Assembly: GCA_030149165.1 (NCBI GenBank)
Contig: JASBRY010000009.1
Coordinates: forward strand, 1,054,001-1,118,000
DNA: 64,000 nt
Origin: Phycisphaerales bacterium
GTDB lineage: Bacteria > Planctomycetota > Phycisphaerae > Phycisphaerales > UBA1924
Direction of reading: 5' to 3'
Below the pieces are notes generated by a model. The model was not told where the DNA came from, searched no databases, and saw only the letters and a list, made by a program, of their open reading frames with translations. The position numbers and the translations under genes were made by a program. Below, one piece after another: positions 24,998 to 34,103 of this stretch; position 1 is the first letter of the stretch, and the number at the start of each line of letters is the position of its first letter.

Positions 24998-25735
24998 ATG
25001 GGTGATATCAAACTTTCAATTCCGGAATTGCGTAAAGGCATCACCAGTCATTTTGATCTGGCTAAGGCTGGCAAATTTCTTCAACCTGATTTGACTGCTC
25101 GAGAAATAAACAGTCAACTTGAAGATTTGGAGGTGGGCCAGCGGTTGGATTGGCAGGTTGTGCCAAGACGTCCAATCCGAACACGCATCTCTTATGAACA
25201 TAGTGCTAAGAAAAAAACAGCCGGCGATGTCGGCATTTTTGCAAAAATTTGTTTTAAATATTGCGGCACTGTACAATCTAGTCAAGCCGGTAAAGCAAGA
25301 CGACCAAAAGCCGATTTACTCGAGCTAGATAGAGAATCAGAAATTTCTGTTGCCTTCATTTATGCATCCGAAGAAAAAGAAAAGGCTTGTAGGTCTTGGA
25401 CATTTGATATTGCAACTCGTGCCCATGGTACTGGCCCTCTGTTACACATCGATCTTCCTAGGGGAGAGAGCCGTGAGGCGCCGAGGATCCCTAGATTACC
25501 ATCATTTTTTCTAACACCTGTGGACGCCATTGAATTTGTCTTGGCCGAACTTTTTCCGTTGGAATGGAAAGAGCATCGAGAAAATAATGGGCAAAAATTT
25601 GGCACGGCAATTAGTGCCCATTCTAAGCGTATGGTAAGAATCACACAAGAGTATGTCACGATCTTGGGACACAATGGTGGATGGCCTGGGCTCAAATCTG
25701 CAAAGAGAGACTTGTTGAGCGAGCCAATCAAATGA
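24998..25735 (+). CDS. Unrecognised protein of the kinase-methyltransferase cassette
   Basis: 245 residues. No family recognised. The N-terminal 70 residues are helical then basic (RLDWQVVPRRPIRTRISYEH); the middle contains several positions rich in Glu/Lys (ASEEKEKACRSW) and a beta-like HIDLPRGES segment; the C-terminus is basic. A DNA-binding adaptor or a nuclease are both thinkable, but no PD-(D/E)xK or HNH signature can be claimed. The gap from the receiver gene is only 18 bp, and its stop overlaps the methyltransferase start by 4 bp (ATGA), so it belongs to the same transcript. The region is AT-rich. Confidence 0.7.
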   Translation: MGDIKLSIPELRKGITSHFDLAKAGKFLQPDLTAREINSQLEDLEVGQRLDWQVVPRRPIRTRISYEHSAKKKTAGDVGIFAKICFKYCGTVQSSQAGKARRPKADLLELDRESEISVAFIYASEEKEKACRSWTFDIATRAHGTGPLLHIDLPRGESREAPRIPRLPSFFLTPVDAIEFVLAELFPLEWKEHRENNGQKFGTAISAHSKRMVRITQEYVTILGHNGGWPGLKSAKRDLLSEPIK

Positions 25736-27171
25736 CTACTACTGTCATACCACAAGCTTCTTGTCGAGTGATGACACCGGATCCACTGGCTGCGATGGTC
25801 GTAAGAGCGATCGGAGCTACTCCTGATGCACGCTGGCTCGAGCCTTCGCATGGCGAAGGTGCCTTCCTTCGAGCTATTCGAGCGACGGGAGCGACACGGC
25901 AGCAGGTATGGGCGAGGGACCTTGATCCCAGGCCTGCCGAGTCCGACAAGCTAGCTCAGAGCGCACGGGGTGTTGATTTTCTCGATCCACTCGTTTTCCC
26001 TCGAGCCCGGTTTGATGTTGTAGTTGGGAACCCTCCTTATCTCGCGATTGAGCGCCTCAGAGGAAATCTCAGACGCAATGCTGCGGAAACACTGGACCTG
26101 GAGGGGAACCCAATCGGGGATAACAGTAATCTCTGGTATGCCTTTGTCTGCAAGTCGATGAGGCTGCTGCTTCCCGGAGGGAGCCTTGGATTCGTATTGC
26201 CTGCTTCAGCTGAGTTCGCGGATTATGCAAAGTTTGGCCGTGAAATGATTCGGAGACATTTTAGAAGTGTTGAGGTTACACGCTTCAACAAGCCACCATT
26301 TCCAGGTGTGCTGGATGGGTCTGTGATACTAATCGCAAGAGGATTTCAAGCAACATCTAGACGATCAATGTGTCCGTGGTCTCGCCGCCTTTGCGAAACA
26401 ATCGATGATTTTCGAGTTCAGCCTGCGCGAACATCCGCGAAATGTCCCGTAAAAGCAAGCCAGAAATCTGGCCGTGTAGCGGTCGGAGATATTGCGAAGA
26501 TAAGAATTGGAGCTGTTACCGGTGACGCATCATATTTTTTGATGACTGATTCAGAGCGGAGAGCACATCGCCTGCCTAAATCGACATGTATACCAGTTTT
26601 GTCGCGGAGTAAGCACTTATACGATCCACTGGTTGGCGATCGTGAGTTCGAATCACTACTCATGGCCGATGAGCGGGTATGGCTGTTTCGACCAAGACGC
26701 TCACAACTAAGTCACCCATATGTAAAGGCGTATCTGAGAAATGGTTGTTGCAATCGCGATGCAAGGAAGATTCGAGACCGGGATCCTTGGTATGAGACTC
26801 CCCTTGCGGGTCGTGCCGATGCCTTCCTGAGCGGGATGGGGTCCGGGGGGCTTGCGTTGACTTTAAATAGGAAGATTGGTCTGCAAGCAACAAATACACT
26901 TTTTCAAGTCGAAATGATTGACCAACAGAAGGAACTGAGCGCCTTGCCACTTGCTATTGCGTTGATGTGCGAAAGTTCACGACGACAGTGCGAACGATTG
27001 CGACGTCATTATGCGGGTGGGCTGAAGAAGCTTGAACCATCAGATGTTGCACAAGTCCTGGTCCCATGGCCGATTCGAAAACCGTCGATTCGAGGATACC
27101 GTAAAGCTGTACGACACCTACGCGATGGTGAGTATTCTTGTGCAAAGAAAGTAATTAGCGATCTAATTTAG
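25732..27171 (+). CDS. N6-adenine-type DNA methyltransferase (Eco57I/TaqI-like)
   Basis: 479 residues from the ATG overlapping the previous stop. Motif I is seen as LEPSHGEGAFL near residue 35 and the catalytic motif IV as VVGNPPYLAI at 96-105 (NPPY), the order of gamma-class N6-adenine methyltransferases. GFVLPASAEFADYA and the later GSVILIARG follow the Eco57I-like fold. The C-terminal 200 residues (from about 250) probably recognise the DNA target. No endonuclease motif is fused and none is obvious in the adjacent genes, so this is a methylase paired with a kinase-receiver module rather than a standard restriction system. The recognition sequence is unknown. Confidence 0.88.
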   Translation: MTTTVIPQASCRVMTPDPLAAMVVRAIGATPDARWLEPSHGEGAFLRAIRATGATRQQVWARDLDPRPAESDKLAQSARGVDFLDPLVFPRARFDVVVGNPPYLAIERLRGNLRRNAAETLDLEGNPIGDNSNLWYAFVCKSMRLLLPGGSLGFVLPASAEFADYAKFGREMIRRHFRSVEVTRFNKPPFPGVLDGSVILIARGFQATSRRSMCPWSRRLCETIDDFRVQPARTSAKCPVKASQKSGRVAVGDIAKIRIGAVTGDASYFLMTDSERRAHRLPKSTCIPVLSRSKHLYDPLVGDREFESLLMADERVWLFRPRRSQLSHPYVKAYLRNGCCNRDARKIRDRDPWYETPLAGRADAFLSGMGSGGLALTLNRKIGLQATNTLFQVEMIDQQKELSALPLAIALMCESSRRQCERLRRHYAGGLKKLEPSDVAQVLVPWPIRKPSIRGYRKAVRHLRDGEYSCAKKVISDLI

Positions 27172-27366
27172 TAGTTCTGTAGGGCTATGCGAATTTTACA
27201 AACCCTCTTCTTAGAGGACTCTATGAAACTGTTACGATGGTGGGGGATGCGCATTGCAATTCCACAAAGCTGTGGAACTGAGGAGTGAAAGTCATTTATA
27301 ATTTAAATATTGAGTGACTCCACAACACAGCGGTTATGAATCTCGTATGGTACATACATGAATCGA

Positions 27367-27380
27367 GGACCAATTGGTCC
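27367..27380. promoter_or_regulatory. 14-bp perfect palindrome upstream of the YD-repeat gene
   Basis: GGACCAATTGGTCC is a perfect palindrome 47 bases before the start codon of the giant secreted protein, in an AT-rich 255-bp gap. It could be an operator or part of a leader hairpin. A second dyad, TTCCACA-AAGC-TGTGGAA (27260-27277), lies further upstream and may end the preceding operon. Confidence 0.35.
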
Positions 27381-27426
27381 AGTTTGATTCGATGAATATC
27401 TCTATACATTGACAGGAGTGATTGAG

Positions 27427-30400
27427 ATGGATATGCGCACACTGGTTTCGTTGATTGGTACATTCGCCATTGCTGGGAGCATCGCATTCTCGGGTGATTC
27501 AATTAACGGCAAAGGGCGTCCAAGCGACGGGGATTGTGGTGAAACTCAGGGTGGCGAGAATGGTGATGGGGGAAGCGATAACAGCGATCCAATCAATCTT
27601 TCTACCGGCGGATTCCAACATCATGAAACGGATCTCGTGATTCCTGGACGAGGGCTTGATTTTGAAATCAAGCGGTATTATCGCTCATATAGTGGCCTCC
27701 AATCATATCAGGCTTCACATGGTACAAGTGCTACGAACTTTCAACTCATAGATCCCTTTGAACATGTTCCGATGGGGTACCATTGGGATTTTAACTACAA
27801 CATGAGGTTGTCGTATTCAGCTGGATTCGGACCGGAAATCCCGTTTACGCCAGATCCAATCGATCCAATTAATCTGAATCAGATTTATCCCGGTGTGATT
27901 CATCTTTCCACTGGTAAGGGGCGCATTGAAAACTTCACTCGATATTCACCTCAGAATCCAACTCAACCAATCAGCGGAACCGCTTATTACTCCAACGAGT
28001 TTTATCCTTACAGAATTGAATACACTGTGCAAGAACACGCGGTGCAGATGACTACATCTGATCTCACCACATACCAGTTCTTTCCTGCATACGACTACCA
28101 ATACAACCTGCAGCCGTACGCGGGGCGATTGCAGTACATCACCGACCGGAATGGAAATCGGATTACATTCCATTGGGAGACATCCTCGCAAGGTGTGGAG
28201 CGGATCGATAAAGCGATAGATACTCTCGGCCACGAGATTGATTTTGTGTATCACAACGAATCATACGCAGGGCAAACATCCACGCTTAAACCCACAACTC
28301 CAACGCCTACAGAGTTAGAAGATCTTGAGCAGCTCATTTGGAAGATCGTGGATACAGACACCGATCGTGTTTTTACCTACATGTATTCGGAAGGTCATAC
28401 TGATCCAAGCGATGATCCGTTGGATATACCAGTTCTCACAAGTGTTACCGAACCAGCGATCGAGGATTCTGCTGCGTACCCACTCCCCGCTGAGCATGAG
28501 CGATTCCCGAACGGTAGGAGGTGGGAATACACATACGATACGACCGGGAACTTGCGTCAATGGTGGGAAGACCGGATGCTCACCTCCATCACCAGCCCGA
28601 ACGGTGATGTCATTCTTGAAAACGAGTACTACTACTTCCGGAGTGGGACTAGAAACGATCGCAACGACGGTCGTGTCATCCGCCAGAAGTACGGGAATGA
28701 TGCAAACGACAATGATGTTGAGTACAACTATGTGGTCACCACGATCGACGGTGATCTGAATCTACCGAGCCATAACGGAACCGGCCCTGATTACTATGTC
28801 TGGGTGAATGACCGTCGCGGTGCGATTACACGATTCAAGTACGCGGGTTCGGACAATCCAGATGCGGTTCACCGCGAGCTTCTTGAAAAGGTTGAGTTCG
28901 AGGGTTTAGTTGATGACCCAGATGTGAGTGTGTTTGCTTCATATCAAAACGGTGTACTTACGGGCTGGAACAAACTTGATGAAGTCAACTACACGGCTGT
29001 TGCATATTCAGGACCCAAGCTGCCTGATCAGACCCCGGCGACAGCAACTTATAGCTATGAATGGGATACCAATCAGGATTGGAATCCGACAGCATGCTAC
29101 CTGCCGGGGAGTGACTATGAACAGACAAGCTATGTTGATTCAACACAAACTGATGATCCTCGTTTGTGGGGCGCCATCACCGGAACAACAAGATACTCGG
29201 CGAGCACGATGGAAACCATCAACGAGGGGTGGGCATACAACTTCGATGTATCTGGCGGTTGCGGCTGTGGTGCCGATAGCTTTGCGACGGGCTATTCCAA
29301 TGGTCGCAATATTGTAACTTTTAAACAGTATGACACGACACTGGACCCAGTGACTGGGAATCCGAATGGTGATCTGCTCTATGTCTATCACGACATGACC
29401 GGTTATTCAGTAAACTCGACTCACTCTCAAATCATAAACAGCATCGCGCCGAATGCTACGAAGGTCGATGAGTATACATACAACGACTGGGGACAGGTGC
29501 TGACGCATAAGCACCCAGAAAAAATCGTGATCAACTCGCAGGGCAACGAAGAAACACATCGCCGGGTGGATCAGTACGAATATCACAATACTCCGAACGA
29601 TTTGACCAAGCATGGACGGTTACACAAGAAGCACATCGATGTGAATGGATTCAATCTGATCACGACTTATGAGTATGACCTCGCTGGAAATGTGATCAAA
29701 GAAATCCATCCCGATGGTGATGTCAGCAAGTATCTGTACAACCAAGCGTCGCAGATGGTACAAGAGCAGCACTTCGATGATAACAATGTGCTCTTTGCAC
29801 AAACCGATTACTTCTACGATGCCAACGGCAATGTGGTCCGCGAGGAGATCAAGAATCTTGCTGGGGATCCACCGGTGGTTCAAGCAAACGCGTCGATCAC
29901 CACAGTGCACCAGTATGACATTCATGACTATCGCACACACACTTCGCGCGAGCATGGTGATTTCTCTGGAACAATCACCGAAGACTCGGCCACTGGTGTC
30001 GCAATGGCACCGATCACGAACACGAGTTTTGCGACCGAGCAATGGGATTACGATGGGGCCAAGAACCTGATCAAGTATCACTATGGCCAAGCAGTGAACC
30101 AGACCCCAGGAGAGCAGCAAACGAGTAATACGATCACCTATGAGTATGACGCGCGAGACTTGCTGATCAAAAAACAGCAAGGTGAAGGTGCTACGGAAGG
30201 TGATACTCTGATCACGACGGCTGAGTACGACGATCGCGGTCGTCCAGTTGTGATCTATGTCAATGAGGAGGGGAGTGCATCACGGAAGTACACCATCGAG
30301 TACGACGGATTCAATCGGATACGTTACTACGAGGATCCGATGGGGAACCGGATGAACTACCAGTACGATGGCAATCACAATGTGACCAAGTCCTACTTTG

Positions 30401-33400
30401 CTGGCCCAGTTGGAGCAGATACATCCGATTATCTCAGTGGCACACCTGAAGATCGATACACACTCTTTAGCCAAGCTTATGAATACACAAACAGTGATCT
30501 CTTGTCATTGCATTCAGTAGACATTTACGACTATGACTATGCACTCTTTGAAGGCCCGGCAGAGGGATTCGGTCCGCACAGTATTGATCAGCAAGTTACA
30601 GACTATGCATACAACCGCGACGACTCACTGAAATCGGTCACCGAGACATCGGGTGACAGTCTCGTGGACAAAGAGACGAAGTTTTTCTATGACACCGCAA
30701 GCCGACTTGAAATCATTGAGGACAACGACCTCAATGTGACCATGTATGTATACGATGCGGAGTCGAATGTCACCAAACAGACCCGCATTGATCAACCAAC
30801 ATTGGGATCGAGTTCGGCCCAGACCTTCATAGTCGACCGTGAGTATGACGCTCTCGATCGTTTGGTGAAAACGATCGATGGTACAGGCAATGAAACAGCA
30901 GCGATGTACGATTCTCGATCGAACATGATCGAGCAGATTGACCCGCGTGGAAACCTGACCGAGTATTTCTTCGACGGGATGAATCGTCTCACCAAGACCC
31001 GTGTCAAGATGACCGACACAGGTGATGGTACAGGTAACCCGCTTTCGGGTGGGGCTCAGTACATCGTGACCGAGAAATCCTACGACGATTCGAGTCGCTT
31101 GATTGAGAACAAGGATGATGCTGGGAATGTGACCAGCTACACCTATGACGGGCTCAACCGACTCCTCACGACCAAGATGCCTGATGATGCGGTGTATACC
31201 TCCACTTATGACGCCAATGGAAACTTAAAGAGCCATACCGACGCGCGAGGTGTGGTCATCACCCATCAGTATGATCGGAACAACCGACTCACCAGCCGAT
31301 TGGTAGATAGCGTCCTGGAGGAAACATTCACTTATGACGGGCTTGGGCGGATTCTCATTGCTGCCAACAACAACTCGGTGGTCCACCGGCATTACGACTC
31401 GCGTTCAAATGTGGTCTACGAACTCCAGAACTCTGATGCTCCGAGTTTCCCAGGAACAAGCAGCCGTGAGGTGGAGTACAGTTACGACGATGCGAACAAC
31501 AACAGCCAAATCGTGTACGCCAATGGCCGTGTGATCAACAGGGCATACGACCATCTCAATCGACTGCTTTCAATCAGCGACCCTTCGTTGGCTGATCCGA
31601 TCACCGAGTTTGACTATGTCGGTCGTCGTCTCGAACGCCGTGCGCACGGCAACGATACCGCAACCAGCTATGACTACAACGGGTATCAGGGAGCGTTAGT
31701 AGAACTTGGTGATAAGGGCTTCGGCCGGATCAACAAGATCTCGACCTCCAACACAAACACAAGTACCGTGCTCGATGCGTTCCGCTTTACATGGGATGAG
31801 TCACAGAACCGCGTCACCTACAGGGATGTGGGATCCGATACAGATGACCGCCGTGAGCGTCTGTTTGGGTACGATTCGTTTGATCGACTTGATTCATCCG
31901 GCGTGGTGTATCCAGATATCAATGCGACCAAGACTGATGACACAACTTCGTATGTGCTGGATGACGATCACAATCGTCTGAGTGTTTCAGAGTTGGTACC
32001 ATCGGGTGAGAATGACGCGGGCACTGGGCTAGGGACTTACGAACTGACCGGCGACCAAGCTAAGAACAACCAGTACTCCATCACCCCTCGTGAAGACGGG
32101 AGTGAGTGGGTCTATCACTACGATCAGAACGGGAACTTGGTCCTGATGGTGGTCAATGAGATCGCCGATTTTAATGATGACTACACACTCAATTACTTTG
32201 ATACCAGTGATTTCCTCGCTGCATATGGTAACCAGGACTCGTCTGCGGATATCAATGGTGACGGACTGTTTAACCAGCTTGATATAAGCGCTTTCCTTCA
32301 AGCATACAGCTCGCATCCGACTGGTTTGATTGAGAACCGGCATTTCACCTACGACTTCCGGAATCAGCTCACCAATATCAAGCACTACGATGGACCAACC
32401 ACGGTCATCTATGAAGCGACCAATGTCTACGACCCGTTTGCCAGAAGAGTGGTTGAGACTGTTGATGACGGCAGTGTCACTACCGATACCCAGTTTGTCT
32501 ACGGCGGTGCATCGCTCTGGGAAGTCCTTGAACGCGTGGACCGAACCAATGGTCAATCGATGGCAACCCATGTATTTGGGATCGGTATTGATGACGAAGT
32601 AGGCTATCGCATTGAAGGAACAACGGATATCGACATCTGGACACACCGCGATGATCTTGGATCGTTGACCAGCATCACCGATGATGCTGGGGCGGTTCTT
32701 GAACGCTATGAGTATGGCGATTATGGACAGGTCACGATTCGTGATGCGAGTGGAGGGCTGCGGAGCACGACGCATCACAGTGCGTTGCATCTATACACTG
32801 GTCGTTCAATGATCCCTGGATCAGGGTTGTATGATTACCGTTACCGAGTGATGGACCCGGTCACAGGGAGGTTTATGCAGAGGGACCCTCTTGGGTATTT
32901 TGATTCGATGAATGTTTATTCATATGTGTTAGATAGTCCCTTTGTTTATGGCGATCCGTTAGGACTGTCTCCCAATTTTGATCCAGAGCCAGTTAATCCT
33001 GAGACCGGGCAGCCTGTAAGTAATCGAAATTTGCAATCTAAATGTGATCGATTGAGAAAAGCGATCGAAAACAATGATGCTGATATAAAGGATTGGGAAG
33101 AAGAGTACAAATCGGATCCATGTAAGCTACAAAAAAAGCATGGTGATGATCATGACGATGCGCCAGATGGCGAAAAAGACAGAACTAAATCCAGAAAATG
33201 GCATCTTGACAGATTGAACAATGCGAAGAATAAGAATGCTCAACTTAAAGCTGCTTACGATAAACATTGTGGCCCCGGTTCTGATCCAAATGGACATCAC
33301 AGGGCGCTTCAAGATTTACTTGACATCATAAATGGTGAGTATGCAGATGCAATGAAAGCTGCTGAAGGAGACAGGTACGGTTCCTCTACAAATGGCGGAA

Positions 33401-33609
33401 TAGGTGGTACATCAGGGAATATCTCAGGCAGAGGTTCTGGAAGTAGTAATCGCGGAAGCGGCGGTAGGGGTGGTGGGGCTGGTAGTTCAAGGCCGTCAAC
33501 TTTTATTAGGCCGATTCCGCCAAACTTCAGGTTTCCTGGAGCTGGTGGAGGAAGGGGAGGTCGAGGCGGCGGTGCTGGTGGTTTAAAATACATTTACAAA
33601 GCTGCATAA
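27427..33609 (+). CDS. Giant secreted YD-repeat/RHS protein with dockerin-like insert
   Basis: 2060 residues. A signal peptide (MDMRTLVSLIGTFAIAGSIA) precedes a short linker and a DUF6531-like domain with the motif GGEN...DPINLSTGGF. Many YD repeats follow (patterns such as YDYNGYQG and YDGLNRL), which build the hollow RHS shell. Around residues 1580-1630 are two EF-hand/dockerin-type repeats (DFNDDYTLN and DINGDGLFN), a common planctomycete feature. The RHS core YDYRYRVMDPVTGRFMQRDP with DPLGL occurs near 1802-1845. The last 210 residues are a variable tip: charged helices, then a Gly/Arg/Ser-rich tail. No known toxin domain is recognisable. The start follows CAGGAG by 8 bases. Confidence 0.92.
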   Translation: MDMRTLVSLIGTFAIAGSIAFSGDSINGKGRPSDGDCGETQGGENGDGGSDNSDPINLSTGGFQHHETDLVIPGRGLDFEIKRYYRSYSGLQSYQASHGTSATNFQLIDPFEHVPMGYHWDFNYNMRLSYSAGFGPEIPFTPDPIDPINLNQIYPGVIHLSTGKGRIENFTRYSPQNPTQPISGTAYYSNEFYPYRIEYTVQEHAVQMTTSDLTTYQFFPAYDYQYNLQPYAGRLQYITDRNGNRITFHWETSSQGVERIDKAIDTLGHEIDFVYHNESYAGQTSTLKPTTPTPTELEDLEQLIWKIVDTDTDRVFTYMYSEGHTDPSDDPLDIPVLTSVTEPAIEDSAAYPLPAEHERFPNGRRWEYTYDTTGNLRQWWEDRMLTSITSPNGDVILENEYYYFRSGTRNDRNDGRVIRQKYGNDANDNDVEYNYVVTTIDGDLNLPSHNGTGPDYYVWVNDRRGAITRFKYAGSDNPDAVHRELLEKVEFEGLVDDPDVSVFASYQNGVLTGWNKLDEVNYTAVAYSGPKLPDQTPATATYSYEWDTNQDWNPTACYLPGSDYEQTSYVDSTQTDDPRLWGAITGTTRYSASTMETINEGWAYNFDVSGGCGCGADSFATGYSNGRNIVTFKQYDTTLDPVTGNPNGDLLYVYHDMTGYSVNSTHSQIINSIAPNATKVDEYTYNDWGQVLTHKHPEKIVINSQGNEETHRRVDQYEYHNTPNDLTKHGRLHKKHIDVNGFNLITTYEYDLAGNVIKEIHPDGDVSKYLYNQASQMVQEQHFDDNNVLFAQTDYFYDANGNVVREEIKNLAGDPPVVQANASITTVHQYDIHDYRTHTSREHGDFSGTITEDSATGVAMAPITNTSFATEQWDYDGAKNLIKYHYGQAVNQTPGEQQTSNTITYEYDARDLLIKKQQGEGATEGDTLITTAEYDDRGRPVVIYVNEEGSASRKYTIEYDGFNRIRYYEDPMGNRMNYQYDGNHNVTKSYFAGPVGADTSDYLSGTPEDRYTLFSQAYEYTNSDLLSLHSVDIYDYDYALFEGPAEGFGPHSIDQQVTDYAYNRDDSLKSVTETSGDSLVDKETKFFYDTASRLEIIEDNDLNVTMYVYDAESNVTKQTRIDQPTLGSSSAQTFIVDREYDALDRLVKTIDGTGNETAAMYDSRSNMIEQIDPRGNLTEYFFDGMNRLTKTRVKMTDTGDGTGNPLSGGAQYIVTEKSYDDSSRLIENKDDAGNVTSYTYDGLNRLLTTKMPDDAVYTSTYDANGNLKSHTDARGVVITHQYDRNNRLTSRLVDSVLEETFTYDGLGRILIAANNNSVVHRHYDSRSNVVYELQNSDAPSFPGTSSREVEYSYDDANNNSQIVYANGRVINRAYDHLNRLLSISDPSLADPITEFDYVGRRLERRAHGNDTATSYDYNGYQGALVELGDKGFGRINKISTSNTNTSTVLDAFRFTWDESQNRVTYRDVGSDTDDRRERLFGYDSFDRLDSSGVVYPDINATKTDDTTSYVLDDDHNRLSVSELVPSGENDAGTGLGTYELTGDQAKNNQYSITPREDGSEWVYHYDQNGNLVLMVVNEIADFNDDYTLNYFDTSDFLAAYGNQDSSADINGDGLFNQLDISAFLQAYSSHPTGLIENRHFTYDFRNQLTNIKHYDGPTTVIYEATNVYDPFARRVVETVDDGSVTTDTQFVYGGASLWEVLERVDRTNGQSMATHVFGIGIDDEVGYRIEGTTDIDIWTHRDDLGSLTSITDDAGAVLERYEYGDYGQVTIRDASGGLRSTTHHSALHLYTGRSMIPGSGLYDYRYRVMDPVTGRFMQRDPLGYFDSMNVYSYVLDSPFVYGDPLGLSPNFDPEPVNPETGQPVSNRNLQSKCDRLRKAIENNDADIKDWEEEYKSDPCKLQKKHGDDHDDAPDGEKDRTKSRKWHLDRLNNAKNKNAQLKAAYDKHCGPGSDPNGHHRALQDLLDIINGEYADAMKAAEGDRYGSSTNGGIGGTSGNISGRGSGSSNRGSGGRGGGAGSSRPSTFIRPIPPNFRFPGAGGGRGGRGGGAGGLKYIYKAA

Positions 33610-33643
33610 CACAATATTGCTCTATAGCGGAAGGCGTGCAGAA

Positions 33644-33985
33644 ATGGATAACATTCAATATGCAGATGATTTAGTTGAAAAAGCGAGATCACATTTGCTT
33701 AGCAATGAAGAAAGATCGAAAATGATGGAGGACGCTATTCGTTCGTCGCATCATTTTGGATTGCATGGGATGATGACTATCATTGCCTTTGTATGCGCGC
33801 GTGATTTATTAACACAACGTGTTGTAGCGGAATTAAAGAATTATTTTTCTAACCATCTAGAGGATAGGGATTTAATTGAGAGTTACAAATCAGTGTTTGC
33901 AAAAAATATAAGAATCAGTCAATCTGAGCCGCTCATAAATCTACTTGAATGGCTCAACAACTTTGACGAAGTAGAAGAGAACTAA
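33644..33985 (+). CDS. Small soluble helical protein downstream of the RHS gene
   Basis: 113 residues starting MDNIQYADDL; the ATG at 33644 has GGAAGG 8 bases upstream, better than a longer form. The protein is helical, acidic at the C-terminus (WLNNFDEVEEN) and lacks signal peptide or membrane segments. I do not recognise the family. Genes of this size and position, 34 bp behind a variable RHS tip, are often immunity proteins for the tip toxin; the RHS protein here is exported by a Sec-type signal rather than a secretion-system N-terminus, so that is only a hypothesis. Base composition is AT-rich. Confidence 0.6.
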   Translation: MDNIQYADDLVEKARSHLLSNEERSKMMEDAIRSSHHFGLHGMMTIIAFVCARDLLTQRVVAELKNYFSNHLEDRDLIESYKSVFAKNIRISQSEPLINLLEWLNNFDEVEEN

Positions 33986-33992
33986 TCCGTAA

Positions 33993-34084
33993 TGGGCAGA
34001 AACTATTCAGTGTAAATGATGATCGATCGCCATCGTAGTGGGCAGATACTAATCGACGAAAATGATGACTGATCACCGTTGGTT
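33993..34084. repeat. Two imperfect tandem copies of a 46-bp unit
   Basis: Units 33993-34038 and 34039-34084 share TGGGCAGA, AAATGATGA and GATC...CC in register, with roughly two thirds of positions identical by eye. They lie in the 310-bp non-coding interval behind the small RHS-linked gene. The remaining part of this interval, to 34295, holds only the left copy of the IS-like inverted repeat. Confidence 0.5.
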
Positions 34085-34103
34085 TTTAAGTAGTTCTGAT
34101 CTG

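Larger units (their letters stand above)
14095..27171. mobile_element. Putative integrated element with serine recombinase, phage-like packaging ATPase and methyltransferase cassette
   Basis: The interval runs from just behind tRNA-Ser to the end of the methyltransferase gene and is proposed from gene content, not from mapped ends. It holds a large serine recombinase with its DUF2924 partner, a lipoprotein cargo gene, an operon of ParB-methyltransferase, HTH protein and terminase-like ATPase, and a divergent four-gene kinase-receiver-unknown-methyltransferase cassette. No capsid, portal, tail or lysis gene is present, so it is not a complete prophage. The right boundary is a guess: base composition becomes AT-rich near 27.2-27.4 kb and a different gene type begins. 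No direct repeat of the tRNA 3' end was found. Confidence 0.5.
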
